DNA of 37,968 nucleotides from Verrucomicrobiota bacterium (GTDB taxonomy: Bacteria > Verrucomicrobiota > Verrucomicrobiia > Limisphaerales > UBA8199). A model generated the notes under the pieces. That model was given only the letters and a program-made list of their open reading frames with translations, was not told the DNA's origin and did not search any database. Within the stretch, counting starts at the first letter, position 1. The number at the start of each line of letters is the position of its first letter. Positions 31,509 to 37,968 of the stretch are shown in pieces. The stretch is from positions 1-37,968 of the forward strand of contig PSRM01000370.1 in the NCBI GenBank assembly GCA_003176045.1, in the 5' to 3' direction. The position numbers and the translations under genes are program-made.

Positions 31509-31958
31509 TCAGGGCACACTTGCCAGTACTACATCTACGGCATTTGTGAAGTCGAGGCCGAGGCGGGCCATCTCGTCAGAAAGCGGAGACGCAAGGGCGC
31601 GGGGCATTGCAAAGGGAATTTCGCTCCCGAAATCCAGCATTTGGCTCGCCATGTCCAAAGGCTGTGGCACCGGTGTTTGGACGGCATTGGTCTGGCTGTC
31701 CCTGCGCGGCAACGCCCAGACGAGCGCTAGCAACAGCCCCAGAGCGAAAGCGGAAACAGGGACCCAGCGAAACAGATGGCCTGCTCCGCTTGGCTCCGTT
31801 TGGGCGGGTGCGCTACGAGCCAGTCTTTCATGCTCTAATCTTACAGCCCGCATAATGTCCTCATGCAACGAGTCAGGAAATTCTGACTGCGACTGAGCAT
31901 CTTTGAGGGCCTCATCCAGAGATTTGGGGACGCCGAATGTCGTGGGAGAGAATTTCAT
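31509..31958 (-). CDS. Putative anti-sigma factor, single-pass membrane protein
   Basis: A 149-residue protein encoded directly after, and overlapping by four bases (ATGA), the ECF sigma gene. The N-terminal cytoplasmic part (1-62) carries helical segments (SLDEALKDAQSQ, DSLHEDIMRAVRLEHERL). One membrane helix lies at about 65-83 (WVPVSAFALGLLLALVWAL). The rest would be outside. Size, topology and coupling are those of anti-sigma factors, but I see no zinc-binding HxxxCxxC motif, so it would belong to a non-ZAS type. Function is inferred from the gene pair only. The convergent gap 31322-31508 contains only short repeat-like words. Confidence 0.68.
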   Translation of the reverse strand: MKFSPTTFGVPKSLDEALKDAQSQSEFPDSLHEDIMRAVRLEHERLARSAPAQTEPSGAGHLFRWVPVSAFALGLLLALVWALPRRDSQTNAVQTPVPQPLDMASQMLDFGSEIPFAMPRALASPLSDEMARLGLDFTNAVDVVLASVP

Positions 31959-32659
31959 AGAGAAAGCCGCGATGACTGAAACGTGAAACGTGAAACGTGA
32001 ATCGGCCTTTTCGCTCCTCCCTCGACCCTCGACCCTCGATCTTTCTCCTGACTTTGGACTTTGGACTTTGGACTTTGGACCTCCTTCGCCAACCCCGCAG
32101 CCATCGTTCGCCGGGCCCTGAACAGCAGCACCTTTACGTGCATCTGCGTTTTGCGGAGGACTTTGGCGACCTCTTTCACTTGCATGTCTTCGACATACCG
32201 CAGCCAGAGGGCCTGAAACTGAAGCTCCGGCAGGCTTCGCCGAGCAAGGTTCCAGATTTCAACCCTTTGTTCCTGATCCTCCAGCAACTGCGCTGGATCG
32301 GCAGTATCCGCGAATTCAGGTATTTGCCTCTCGAACGCAATTGGCGCGGCGCGGTGATGATCGATGCTCTTATGGCGGGCAATCGTAAAAAGCCAGGCGC
32401 TGAAACGGTATCGGGACTTGAACTGCCCGATGTTTTGATAGGCCCGCACGAAAGTTTCCTGCGTGATCTCGGATGCGTCCATCCCATCGCGGCACCATTG
32501 CGCTACAAACCGATAGATGCGCCGTTCATACCGCAAAACCAGCGCTTCGAAAGCCACGAGCGAACCGCGCTGGCTCTCGAGAGCGAGTTGCTCATCAGAA
32601 CAGGAATCGAATTTCACGCTTCCTACATGCTCTCGTAAGTTCGATCGCGTATTTTGCAA
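31955..32659 (-). CDS. ECF-type RNA polymerase sigma factor with repeat-derived tail
   Basis: A group 4 sigma factor. Region 2 spans about 35-105 (FEALVLRYERRIYRFV, DASEITQETFVRAYQNIGQFKSRYRFSAWLFTIARHKSIDHHR is its C-terminal half). Region 4 spans about 135-190 (LPELQFQALWLRYVEDMQVKEVAKVL...), with the HTH around VKEVAKVLRKTQMHVKVLLFRARR. Residues 193-234 (QSPKSKVQSQEKDRGSRVEGG...HVSRFTF) are not family sequence: they are translations of tandem gactttg, cctcgac and acgtgaa repeats. The start is TTG 32659; a GTG at 32617 is an alternative. It overlaps the putative anti-sigma gene. Target promoters are unknown. Confidence 0.85.
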   Translation of the reverse strand: MQNTRSNLREHVGSVKFDSCSDEQLALESQRGSLVAFEALVLRYERRIYRFVAQWCRDGMDASEITQETFVRAYQNIGQFKSRYRFSAWLFTIARHKSIDHHRAAPIAFERQIPEFADTADPAQLLEDQEQRVEIWNLARRSLPELQFQALWLRYVEDMQVKEVAKVLRKTQMHVKVLLFRARRTMAAGLAKEVQSPKSKVQSQEKDRGSRVEGGAKRPIHVSRFTFQSSRLSL

Positions 32660-32667
32660 CGGACGCC

Positions 32668-32716
32668 TCGCCGACTGGCAGTCGGCGATACAGCAGACTT
32701 GGCAGTCTGCGCTACG
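32668..32716. repeat. Hairpin pair of the GCCGA/GCAGA family
   Basis: GCCGACTGGCAGTCGGC and GCAGACTTGGCAGTCTGC are adjacent hairpins joined by GATACA and followed by GCTACG. The same joint, with different but complementary stems, occurs at 33959-34081. Further on, ttaactatttaactttttaa (32787-32806) is a tandem run that recurs at 33795-33833. Confidence 0.75.
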
Positions 32717-32837
32717 TGCACGGGATACGCGTATGAATTATCGAAAAGGGCTCTTTAGTGACACGAAAACTTTAAATTCGCAACCATTTAACTATTTAAC
32801 TTTTTAACCCATTTAACTCCCCAATGCACTAACTGAA

Positions 32838-33869
32838 TCAATTCTCCGACTTTCCCCCACCCCCACCTCTCCTGGCGTCTTTATGAGCTGAATGTTCTTT
32901 AAGCATCTGCAAGGCGTCACTGGACGGCAGCGAAAGTGTGGCTACCACACGAGGGCCATCACGCTTTATCGCAATGGCCTCGCCAAGCTTCACCGCTTCC
33001 GGCCGGTCCTGGCGCGATTTCATCAGCCCGGTAAATCCTTGCACGATTGAAGTGATGTTGTTGGCAACGTCCTCGCTATTGGCCTCCAAGGTCAGCGTTG
33101 CAGTCACTTTCTGATCGGCTTCGCCCACCTGAAATCGCACCGATTTCGAGAGCCTTAGAACCGCGGCGTTCGGATTGGATTCTGGAACATCGAGTTTGGA
33201 AGCTGCGGCTTCGATGAAGCTGGTGTCGCCCGGCCCGCCCAACTCGGGGAACGCTGCTGATTTATCCAGGTTTTGCGCTTTACCATCCAGCACATCCAAA
33301 GCGGCGCTTACCGCATCCTCGCGCTGGCCAAAAATTACCCTGGAGCCGGCGATTGCAGCATAAACGCGTTTTTCTGCGCGCTCGCCTTTTCCGCTCTTTT
33401 CGTGGCCTTCGACCCAATTGTAAATCGTGTGGTCTTTGTAGGTCGAGCTACGCGAATCCTTCGCTGCTTTTGCCATGGTGGTGAGTTTGGCAGCATCAAA
33501 ATCTGCATACACGACCATCACCGGGTTATCGCGGCTGTTGCCTGTGCCATAGAGCGTCAGGCCATGGATCTGTGTTCGCGGGTCAATGCCGGACATGTTC
33601 TGAAAGACATCCAATCTGGCCGCGGCTTCCGGCTTCTGAGCTTCGGATAGAATGTGCTGCCCGAGGGCCGTCGGACGCAGTCGATCAACGTCCAAATGCG
33701 CAACCCAAACGGGCTGAGCGGCGACGTCGGCGCGGTGCAAGGGCGTGGCGTGTGAGTTGAGTGCAGCACCCAGAAGCACAGTGACTGCGACCAAAGAGTT
33801 AAATAAGTTAATTGGGTTAACTGAGTTAATTGAGGGTTTCGGCCAGCGCGGATTAGCGATTAATTTCAT
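32838..33869 (-). CDS. Secreted protein of unknown function
   Basis: A 343-residue exported protein. The signal peptide (NLFNSLVAVTVLLGAALNSHA) is preceded by a stretch (PSINSVNPI) that is translated from the ttaactgagttaattgag repeat. The mature part starts PLHRADVAAQPVWVAHLDVDRLRPTALG and contains a beta-rich domain with YADFDAAKLTTMAKAAKDSRS. The C-terminus is Gly-rich and basic (DARRGGGGGKSEN). I recognise similar proteins of unknown role in Verrucomicrobia and Planctomycetes but cannot name the family. It lies upstream of the sigma/anti-sigma pair on the same strand, 178 nt away, and could be a target or part of that system (inference). Confidence 0.65.
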   Translation of the reverse strand: MKLIANPRWPKPSINSVNPINLFNSLVAVTVLLGAALNSHATPLHRADVAAQPVWVAHLDVDRLRPTALGQHILSEAQKPEAAARLDVFQNMSGIDPRTQIHGLTLYGTGNSRDNPVMVVYADFDAAKLTTMAKAAKDSRSSTYKDHTIYNWVEGHEKSGKGERAEKRVYAAIAGSRVIFGQREDAVSAALDVLDGKAQNLDKSAAFPELGGPGDTSFIEAAASKLDVPESNPNAAVLRLSKSVRFQVGEADQKVTATLTLEANSEDVANNITSIVQGFTGLMKSRQDRPEAVKLGEAIAIKRDGPRVVATLSLPSSDALQMLKEHSAHKDARRGGGGGKSEN

Positions 33870-33958
33870 AGCTTATTCTTATTTCCAATCGAGAGGGGTT
33901 TAGGACTCTCTATCTAAGCATACGGACCAGACCGGCAATTGGTTACTGAGAATCTACA

Positions 33959-34081
33959 GTAGCGCAGGTTTCCAACCTGCTGTATCGCCGATTTCCAATC
34001 GGCAAATCGTCCGATCACCAAAGTGCGCCCGCCGCGCAGGCTGGAAGCACTGCGATACAGCAGATTGGAAATCTGCGCTAC
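33959..34081. repeat. Inverted pair of TTTCC-loop hairpin elements
   Basis: Arms 33959-33988 and 34052-34081 are inverted copies with two differences. The differences compensate inside each arm's own hairpin: GCAGG-TTTCCAA-CCTGC on the left versus GCAGA-TTTCCAA-TCTGC (other strand) on the right. GCCGA-TTTCCAA-TCGGC follows the left arm. No gene is seen between 33870 and 34124. Confidence 0.85.
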
Positions 34082-34124
34082 GAGGAAGGCAAGGCCAAAA
34101 TGTAAATCACGCCTCCGGCCTGAT

Positions 34125-36590
34125 TCACGCCGCCACCTGCATCGCTGCCACCGGCTGCTCCAGCCGCTTGCGCGCAAATCCCAGAATGTCTCCCAGCGCT
34201 ACAAACCGATCCAGCCAATCTTGTGCCGCTCCTTCGCCAGCATCTGCCCGGCGGCGGAAATCGGGCAGAGTGTTCTGGAGCATCTCCCAATAGGTGTTCT
34301 GAACTTTGGCGAGATTTAAATTGAGCGGAAGAGGAATCATCAGTTGAGCCACTCTTTCGAGCGACCGCAGGACGTCCAGTTCATCAGGGGCGGCAGCCAG
34401 GCGCTCGATCATCTGTTCCAGCCTGTTTTTGACTACGAAGCTGAGTTGCGGGTCGAGTACGCGGCCATCCAGGGCTTGCGCGTCCTGGATGAGGCTTCGC
34501 AGGTGATCCAGATCCGGCTGGTCTGCCTCGATCTGCCCGCGGATGTCCCCTTGCAAAACCACATCCCGGACAGTTTCGAGGGCCTGGGGAAACGGCGCCC
34601 CCACGCTCTGGAGAAATTTCATGAGCGGCTCGTATCGTTCAGTAATAAGGCGGAAACGGCCTTCAATGTCTTCTCGCGTAGAAGCCAGGATTTCCTTGAG
34701 GATACGGCGCTGCTCGTCGCGGAAGAGAGATTTTAGAGAGCAGGGAACCTCGCCGAAGTGCCGATCTATCAACCGAATGGTTTCCGGAAAATCCGCACTG
34801 TCGTAAGCAGCCTTGATCTCTCGAATCATTGCGGCATGGGCTTCGTCCGAATCCGGTCGGCGCACACCGCCCGTAAGATTGTGCTCGCCCAGGTAGAGAA
34901 TCGCGTAAGCCAGAATAGCAGATTCCTGGGTGATTTCAGAAACCACATCGGGTTTTCCGAGCGCCAGGCGCGCTTTGCCTGACGAAAGCAATTCCCTGCC
35001 TTCGTCATCGAAACGATAAGAGAAAATACGGGTCCGATCGCCATACTGCTGGAAGACCGAACTGATGGCGTAATGGGCCGTGGCCTTTGCCCTGTCAACC
35101 ATCGCAGGCCGGACGAATTTCTCGTAGATCGCGCGGCCATCCTTTGGGTCGGGAAGATTGCTTTTGGCGTGTTCGAAATGCTCCAAAAATCCGGGTTCGA
35201 GGTCCTCATTGAAGACTTCACGTGCCAGTTGAAGCGCCCGCGCGGCGTACTGCACCACCTGCACGCTTTCGATGCCCGAGACCTCGTCGAAAAACCAGCC
35301 GCAACTGGTGTACATCAGCATCGCGTGCCGCTGCAATTCCAGGAGCTTCCAAACCGCAACCTTCTCCTCCTCGTTGAGCGCGCGCGTCGCGTGCCGAGCA
35401 AGGAACTGTTCCCGATTTTCCGGCGAACGATCCAGAACAACATATATATAATCGTCCCGCGCTTCCCACGGCTTCTTTAGATATTCGCCCGCCACCCTCT
35501 CGAACCGGGCTGCCAGCTCGTCGCGCAGCCAATCCAGCGACTGACGCAAAGGCGCGCGCCAGCCCTGGTTCCAGCCCGGGAAACCGCCGCTATTGCACCC
35601 GCAATCGGCCATCCACCGACCTACACCGTGCGAACAACTCCAGGCGGATTTTTCGTGGATTTGCGCCAGGTGCGTGGGCGGATGTTTCTCAAGGTATTCG
35701 CCGTAATTGGTCAGTTTGGCCAGATTGCGGCTCTCAATGAAATGGAGCGCATACGCAAGAGCCATCTCGCCTTTGCGGTGGTGATGGCCGTAGGATTCGC
35801 CGTCGCTGGCGATGTGGACCAACTGGTCCCTTCCCCGGTGATCATTGAACGCGCTTACCAGGCGTTGCGCGAAACGCTCCCCGTCCGAGAGCAGGTTCTC
35901 GAAGCCGACCGCTCGCGATACCGGTCCGTCGTAGAAGAAAAGGGTGATCGCTTGCTTTGACGGCAAGCGCATGAGATACGCTTGCGTTGGGTCTATTCGG
36001 CCCCCATTCACATCTTTCCACGCGCGCTTGCCCATGGGCCGGCTTTTACTGGCTTGGTACGGAGACAGGATCGTAAACTTGATTCCGCACCGGGCCAGGG
36101 TCTCGAGTGTATCGGTATCGGCCGCCGTCTCCGAGAGCCACATCCCTTCCGGTATGCGGCCAAAGCGATGTTCGAAATCCCGGATACCCCAAAGCACCTG
36201 CGTTTGTTTGTCGCGAGCATTGGCCAGCGGCAGGATCATGTGGTTATAAACCTGCGCCAGCGCCGAGCCGTGACCGGAGAACCTTTCCTGGCTTAGCTTG
36301 TCCGCGGCAACGATGGCCTCGTGCAGACCCGGCCTTTTCTCCATCATCCACGCCAGGAGCGTCGGCCCGAAATTGAAACTCATCCTGGAATAGTTGCTGG
36401 TAATCTCCTCGATGCGCCCCTCGCCGTCCAGGATGCGCGCGGCGGCATTGGGCGCATAACATTCGGCTGAGATTCTTTCATTCCAATCGTGATAAGGGGC
36501 CGCAGAATCTTGCAACTCTATGCTTTCAAGCCACGGGTTCTCACGCGGGGGTTGATAAAAGTGCCCGTGGATGCAGATATATTTTTCCAT
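34125..36590 (-). CDS. Glycoside hydrolase family 57 / DUF3536 protein
   Basis: Large cytoplasmic protein (821 residues from ATG 36590; an upstream in-frame extension to 36716 runs through repeat sequence). The N-terminal GH57-like barrel begins MEKYICIHGHFYQPPRENPW and includes EGMWLSETAADTDTLE, where Glu154 is the candidate nucleophile. HIASDGESYGHHHRKGEMAL and the CSHGVGRWMADCGCNSG segment are characteristic of the DUF3536 subgroup. The remaining 450 residues are mostly helical. GH57 enzymes include amylases and branching enzymes; for DUF3536 proteins the substrate is not established as far as I know. No glycogen genes are adjacent. It lacks a signal peptide. Confidence 0.85.
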   Translation of the reverse strand: MEKYICIHGHFYQPPRENPWLESIELQDSAAPYHDWNERISAECYAPNAAARILDGEGRIEEITSNYSRMSFNFGPTLLAWMMEKRPGLHEAIVAADKLSQERFSGHGSALAQVYNHMILPLANARDKQTQVLWGIRDFEHRFGRIPEGMWLSETAADTDTLETLARCGIKFTILSPYQASKSRPMGKRAWKDVNGGRIDPTQAYLMRLPSKQAITLFFYDGPVSRAVGFENLLSDGERFAQRLVSAFNDHRGRDQLVHIASDGESYGHHHRKGEMALAYALHFIESRNLAKLTNYGEYLEKHPPTHLAQIHEKSAWSCSHGVGRWMADCGCNSGGFPGWNQGWRAPLRQSLDWLRDELAARFERVAGEYLKKPWEARDDYIYVVLDRSPENREQFLARHATRALNEEEKVAVWKLLELQRHAMLMYTSCGWFFDEVSGIESVQVVQYAARALQLAREVFNEDLEPGFLEHFEHAKSNLPDPKDGRAIYEKFVRPAMVDRAKATAHYAISSVFQQYGDRTRIFSYRFDDEGRELLSSGKARLALGKPDVVSEITQESAILAYAILYLGEHNLTGGVRRPDSDEAHAAMIREIKAAYDSADFPETIRLIDRHFGEVPCSLKSLFRDEQRRILKEILASTREDIEGRFRLITERYEPLMKFLQSVGAPFPQALETVRDVVLQGDIRGQIEADQPDLDHLRSLIQDAQALDGRVLDPQLSFVVKNRLEQMIERLAAAPDELDVLRSLERVAQLMIPLPLNLNLAKVQNTYWEMLQNTLPDFRRRADAGEGAAQDWLDRFVALGDILGFARKRLEQPVAAMQVAA

Positions 36591-36718
36591 TGAAGACAGG
36601 ATCGGCCTTGCCTCAACCTCGCTGGGAAAGCCGATGCTGTCAACGGGGTTAAACTCGCTCTTAACGCAAGGGCGCAAATACAGTTGGGAATCGGTCCGTC
36701 TGGAACTTGCATTCAAGC

Positions 36719-36740
36719 AGTGTCAGGCGTAGAGTGTCAG
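36719..36740. promoter_or_regulatory. Direct repeat upstream of the toxin-antitoxin start
   Basis: AGTGTCAG occurs at 36719-36726 and again at 36733-36740, 14 bp apart, ending 2 nt before the antitoxin ATG. Phd-type antitoxins repress their own operon by binding repeated sites near the start, so this may be the operator; the spacing is unusually close to the start codon. Confidence 0.4.
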
Positions 36741-36742
36741 AC

Positions 36743-37021
36743 ATGAAGACGCTCACGATGCGCGAATTGAACAGAAATACGGCAAGTGTGTTGGACGCTG
36801 TTGAGCGGGGCGAAACATTCGAACTGCGACGCAACGGCAAGGCTGTTGGCTACATTACGCAGCGACCCCCAGGCGCGGAGCGAAAACCAGACTGGAAGGC
36901 TCATTTCGACTGGCTGCGCAAGGTGTCCAGCCCGGACGAGGACGCCAAACTGCTTGCCGAATTTGAGGAAGAGCGTCATCGGCAGAGGCAACGGGAGAAA
37001 GCTCTTGGAAATCTTCAATGA
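36743..37021 (+). CDS. Phd/YefM-type antitoxin
   Basis: A 92-residue antitoxin. The N-terminal 50 residues have the Phd/YefM DNA-binding fold pattern: MKTLTMRELNRNTASVLDAVERGETFELRRNGKAVGYI spans it, ending in the beta strand before RPPG. The C-terminal acidic/basic helix (DEDAKLLAEFEEERHRQRQREKA) would wrap around and neutralise the toxin. ATG 36743 is preferred over an in-frame ATG at 36707. The TGA stop overlaps the toxin ATG (ATGA), giving the tight coupling usual for these modules. The pair is flanked by the GH57 gene and a tRNA gene, a frequent neighbourhood for mobile modules. Confidence 0.88.
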   Translation: MKTLTMRELNRNTASVLDAVERGETFELRRNGKAVGYITQRPPGAERKPDWKAHFDWLRKVSSPDEDAKLLAEFEEERHRQRQREKALGNLQ

Positions 37022-37476
37022 GGTTCGTCGCCGATTCAAGCGCGTTGGTCCGCCTCTACGTGCCAGATAGCAGCACGGAAAGCATTGAGCGGTTTTTGAC
37101 CGACGAGGCAAAAACCATCAGCATCTCTGCGTTGGCCAGGATCGAAGTGCTCAATGTTTTGTTGCGGCACGAGGGCAGAGCCGCACGTTTCACCTCGGAC
37201 CTTGAGGAAGGGATGCGCGTCCGTCTCGAACAAGTTGACTGGACCAAGGCTTTTCAGCAGGCGGAGAGCCTTGCCCGGCGTTTTTCCCGAACTCTTCGCC
37301 CGGGTGGCCACGATCTCGTGCTGGTAGCGGCAGCCGTAACCATGGGCGGAACCTGGTTTCTCTCCTTCGATCGAAATTCGCGACAACGTCCGCTGGCGGC
37401 CGCTGCCGGACTGCGTGTCTGGCCGCCTCTGGAAAAGAACGAAAAAGGGTTGGTCAGATACGCTTCTCGACCTTAG
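37018..37476 (+). CDS. vapC: VapC-type PIN-domain ribonuclease toxin
   Basis: A 152-residue PIN-domain toxin, predicted Mg2+-dependent endoribonuclease. All four acidic active-site residues can be placed: Asp6 (VADSSALVRLY), Glu43 (ARIEVLN), Asp99 (GGHDLVLVAAA) and Asp118 (FLSFDRNSRQ). Length and motif order are typical of VapC. It is the second gene of a Phd-VapC operon overlapping the antitoxin by four bases. VapC toxins commonly cut tRNA or rRNA; here a tRNA-Leu gene lies 176 nt downstream on the other strand, but no functional link is implied. The frame is intact, so the module is probably active. Confidence 0.9.
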   Translation: MRFVADSSALVRLYVPDSSTESIERFLTDEAKTISISALARIEVLNVLLRHEGRAARFTSDLEEGMRVRLEQVDWTKAFQQAESLARRFSRTLRPGGHDLVLVAAAVTMGGTWFLSFDRNSRQRPLAAAAGLRVWPPLEKNEKGLVRYASRP

Positions 37477-37552
37477 TGAGACAAATCCAGGGTTCGCAGC
37501 CACCTCAAGCAGAGACCCAGCGAATTATCCGATGACATGATGATAACGGCAG

Positions 37553-37645
37553 TAGTCCGTAGTCAGTAGTCAGGGGTCAGTGGTCCGTGGTCAGTAGTCC
37601 GCAGCCCTTGGTCTTGTGGTCTGTGGTCTTGTGGTCCTGTAGTCT
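37553..37645. repeat. gtagtcagtagtcagg/ggtcttgtggtc tandem words
   Basis: Degenerate 7-8-bp units of the type (a/g)gt(a/c)(a/g)gt fill the gap between vapC and the tRNA gene: gtagtcagtagtcaggggtc, agtggtccgtggtcagtagt, then cttgtggtctgtggtcttgt. It is another member of the text-like intergenic repeats of this window. Confidence 0.6.
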
Positions 37646-37651
37646 CTTGAA

Positions 37652-37733
37652 TGGGCGCGACAGGGATCGAACCTGCAAGGATTTCTCCAAAGGATCCTAA
37701 GTCCTTCGCGTCTGCCAATTCCGCCACGCGCCC
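37652..37733 (-). tRNA. tRNA-Leu (anticodon UAG)
   Basis: Read on the minus strand the gene begins GGGCGCG, which pairs with CGCGCCC at the 3' end. The D arm (GTGGCGGAATTGGCAGACGC), anticodon stem AAGGA/TCCTT with loop CTTAGGA (anticodon TAG), a long variable arm (GGAGAAATCC) and the T arm with GGTTCGATCCC are all present. The length of 82 with the long variable arm is right for leucine. CCA is not encoded. Confidence 0.95.
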
Positions 37734-37968
37734 AGGGCTGAGGAGCAACTGGAAAATAGCGCCGAGTAGGAATAGAGGCGAGCTGTTTTTGGGATGCGCG
37801 GATGACGGATGCCACGCGCTTGTGCGGCTTGGAAAATGTACACGAGCTTCCCCCTACATCCCGGCTTGGAACCTGGCAACCCCTACAAAGCCAGTGCCAA
37901 CCTGTCAGAAGCATTTGCTTTAGGAGCTTTTCGGCTTGAAACTGAAAGGGGAGCTTCTGCCAAGCTTA
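37734..37968. other. Upstream flank of tRNA-Leu, no gene seen
   Basis: I see no credible protein or RNA gene in these 235 bases. The tRNA promoter should lie here on the minus strand, but I cannot point to convincing -35/-10 boxes. Confidence 0.5.

Overview
The window reads as chromosomal DNA of a soil or freshwater bacterium of the phylum Verrucomicrobiota, most likely the Pedosphaera/Limisphaerales side. This is an inference from gene content: a secreted GH2 glycosidase, a sulfatase, a DUF3536/GH57 protein, WXXGXW-repeat lipoproteins, an ECF sigma/putative anti-sigma pair and a MocR regulator. It also rests on the very dense, varied short intergenic repeats. There is no rRNA and no recognisable phage or transposase gene. 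About 30 protein genes and one tRNA (Leu, UAG) are supported.

Layout. 1-753 (minus): edge of an integron-like gene cassette array, with two small unknown genes separated by a structured attC-like site. 754-1518: non-coding, hairpins and tandem repeats. 1531-4889: WXXGXW lipoprotein and GH2 glycosidase. 5031-7754: an interrupted nucleotidyltransferase, a periplasmic S41 protease homologue lacking the catalytic lysine, and an SDR oxidoreductase. 7819-9422 (minus): family 4 uracil-DNA glycosylase coupled to DUF72/YecE. 9718-12928: orphan nuoA, a single-HKD phospholipase D-like protein, and a large secreted protein of unknown function. 13110-18341 (plus): CbiX-like chelatase, tyrA, aroA, cmk and plsC. 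18847-20433: MocR regulator with a clear inverted-repeat operator candidate. 20603-24534: glycine-zipper/WXXGXW lipoprotein, then a minus-strand run of an RG-rich coiled-coil protein, SMUG1-type uracil-DNA glycosylase, CbiM(N) and a short CbiQ with no ATPase gene. 24678-26956: sulfatase overlapping endonuclease IV. 27078-29725: ATP-cone/uridine-kinase-like fusion and an EamA transporter. 30057-31321: DUF6155-like protein, a tiny in-frame ORF and a LexA-type HTH protein. 31509-33869 (minus): secreted unknown protein, ECF sigma factor and putative anti-sigma factor. 34125-36590 (minus): GH57/DUF3536. 36743-37476: Phd/VapC toxin-antitoxin. 37652-37733: tRNA-Leu.

Functional themes. Base-excision repair is over-represented: two different uracil-DNA glycosylase families plus endonuclease IV lie within about 19 kb. 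Shikimate/tyrosine synthesis (tyrA-aroA) is followed by cmk and plsC in one direction, a common housekeeping neighbourhood. Metal/tetrapyrrole functions (CbiX, CbiM, CbiQ) appear in two places.

The most unusual property is the intergenic DNA. Nearly every gap is a mosaic of short repeat families: 7-12 bp units repeated in tandem, hairpins with a TTTCCA loop and covarying stems, and a 25-nt leader element. The leader lies 8-51 nt upstream of five start codons, always in the sense direction. Several proteins (GH2, UDG4, sigma factor, a secreted protein, CbiX) contain residues that are plainly translated repeat sequence.
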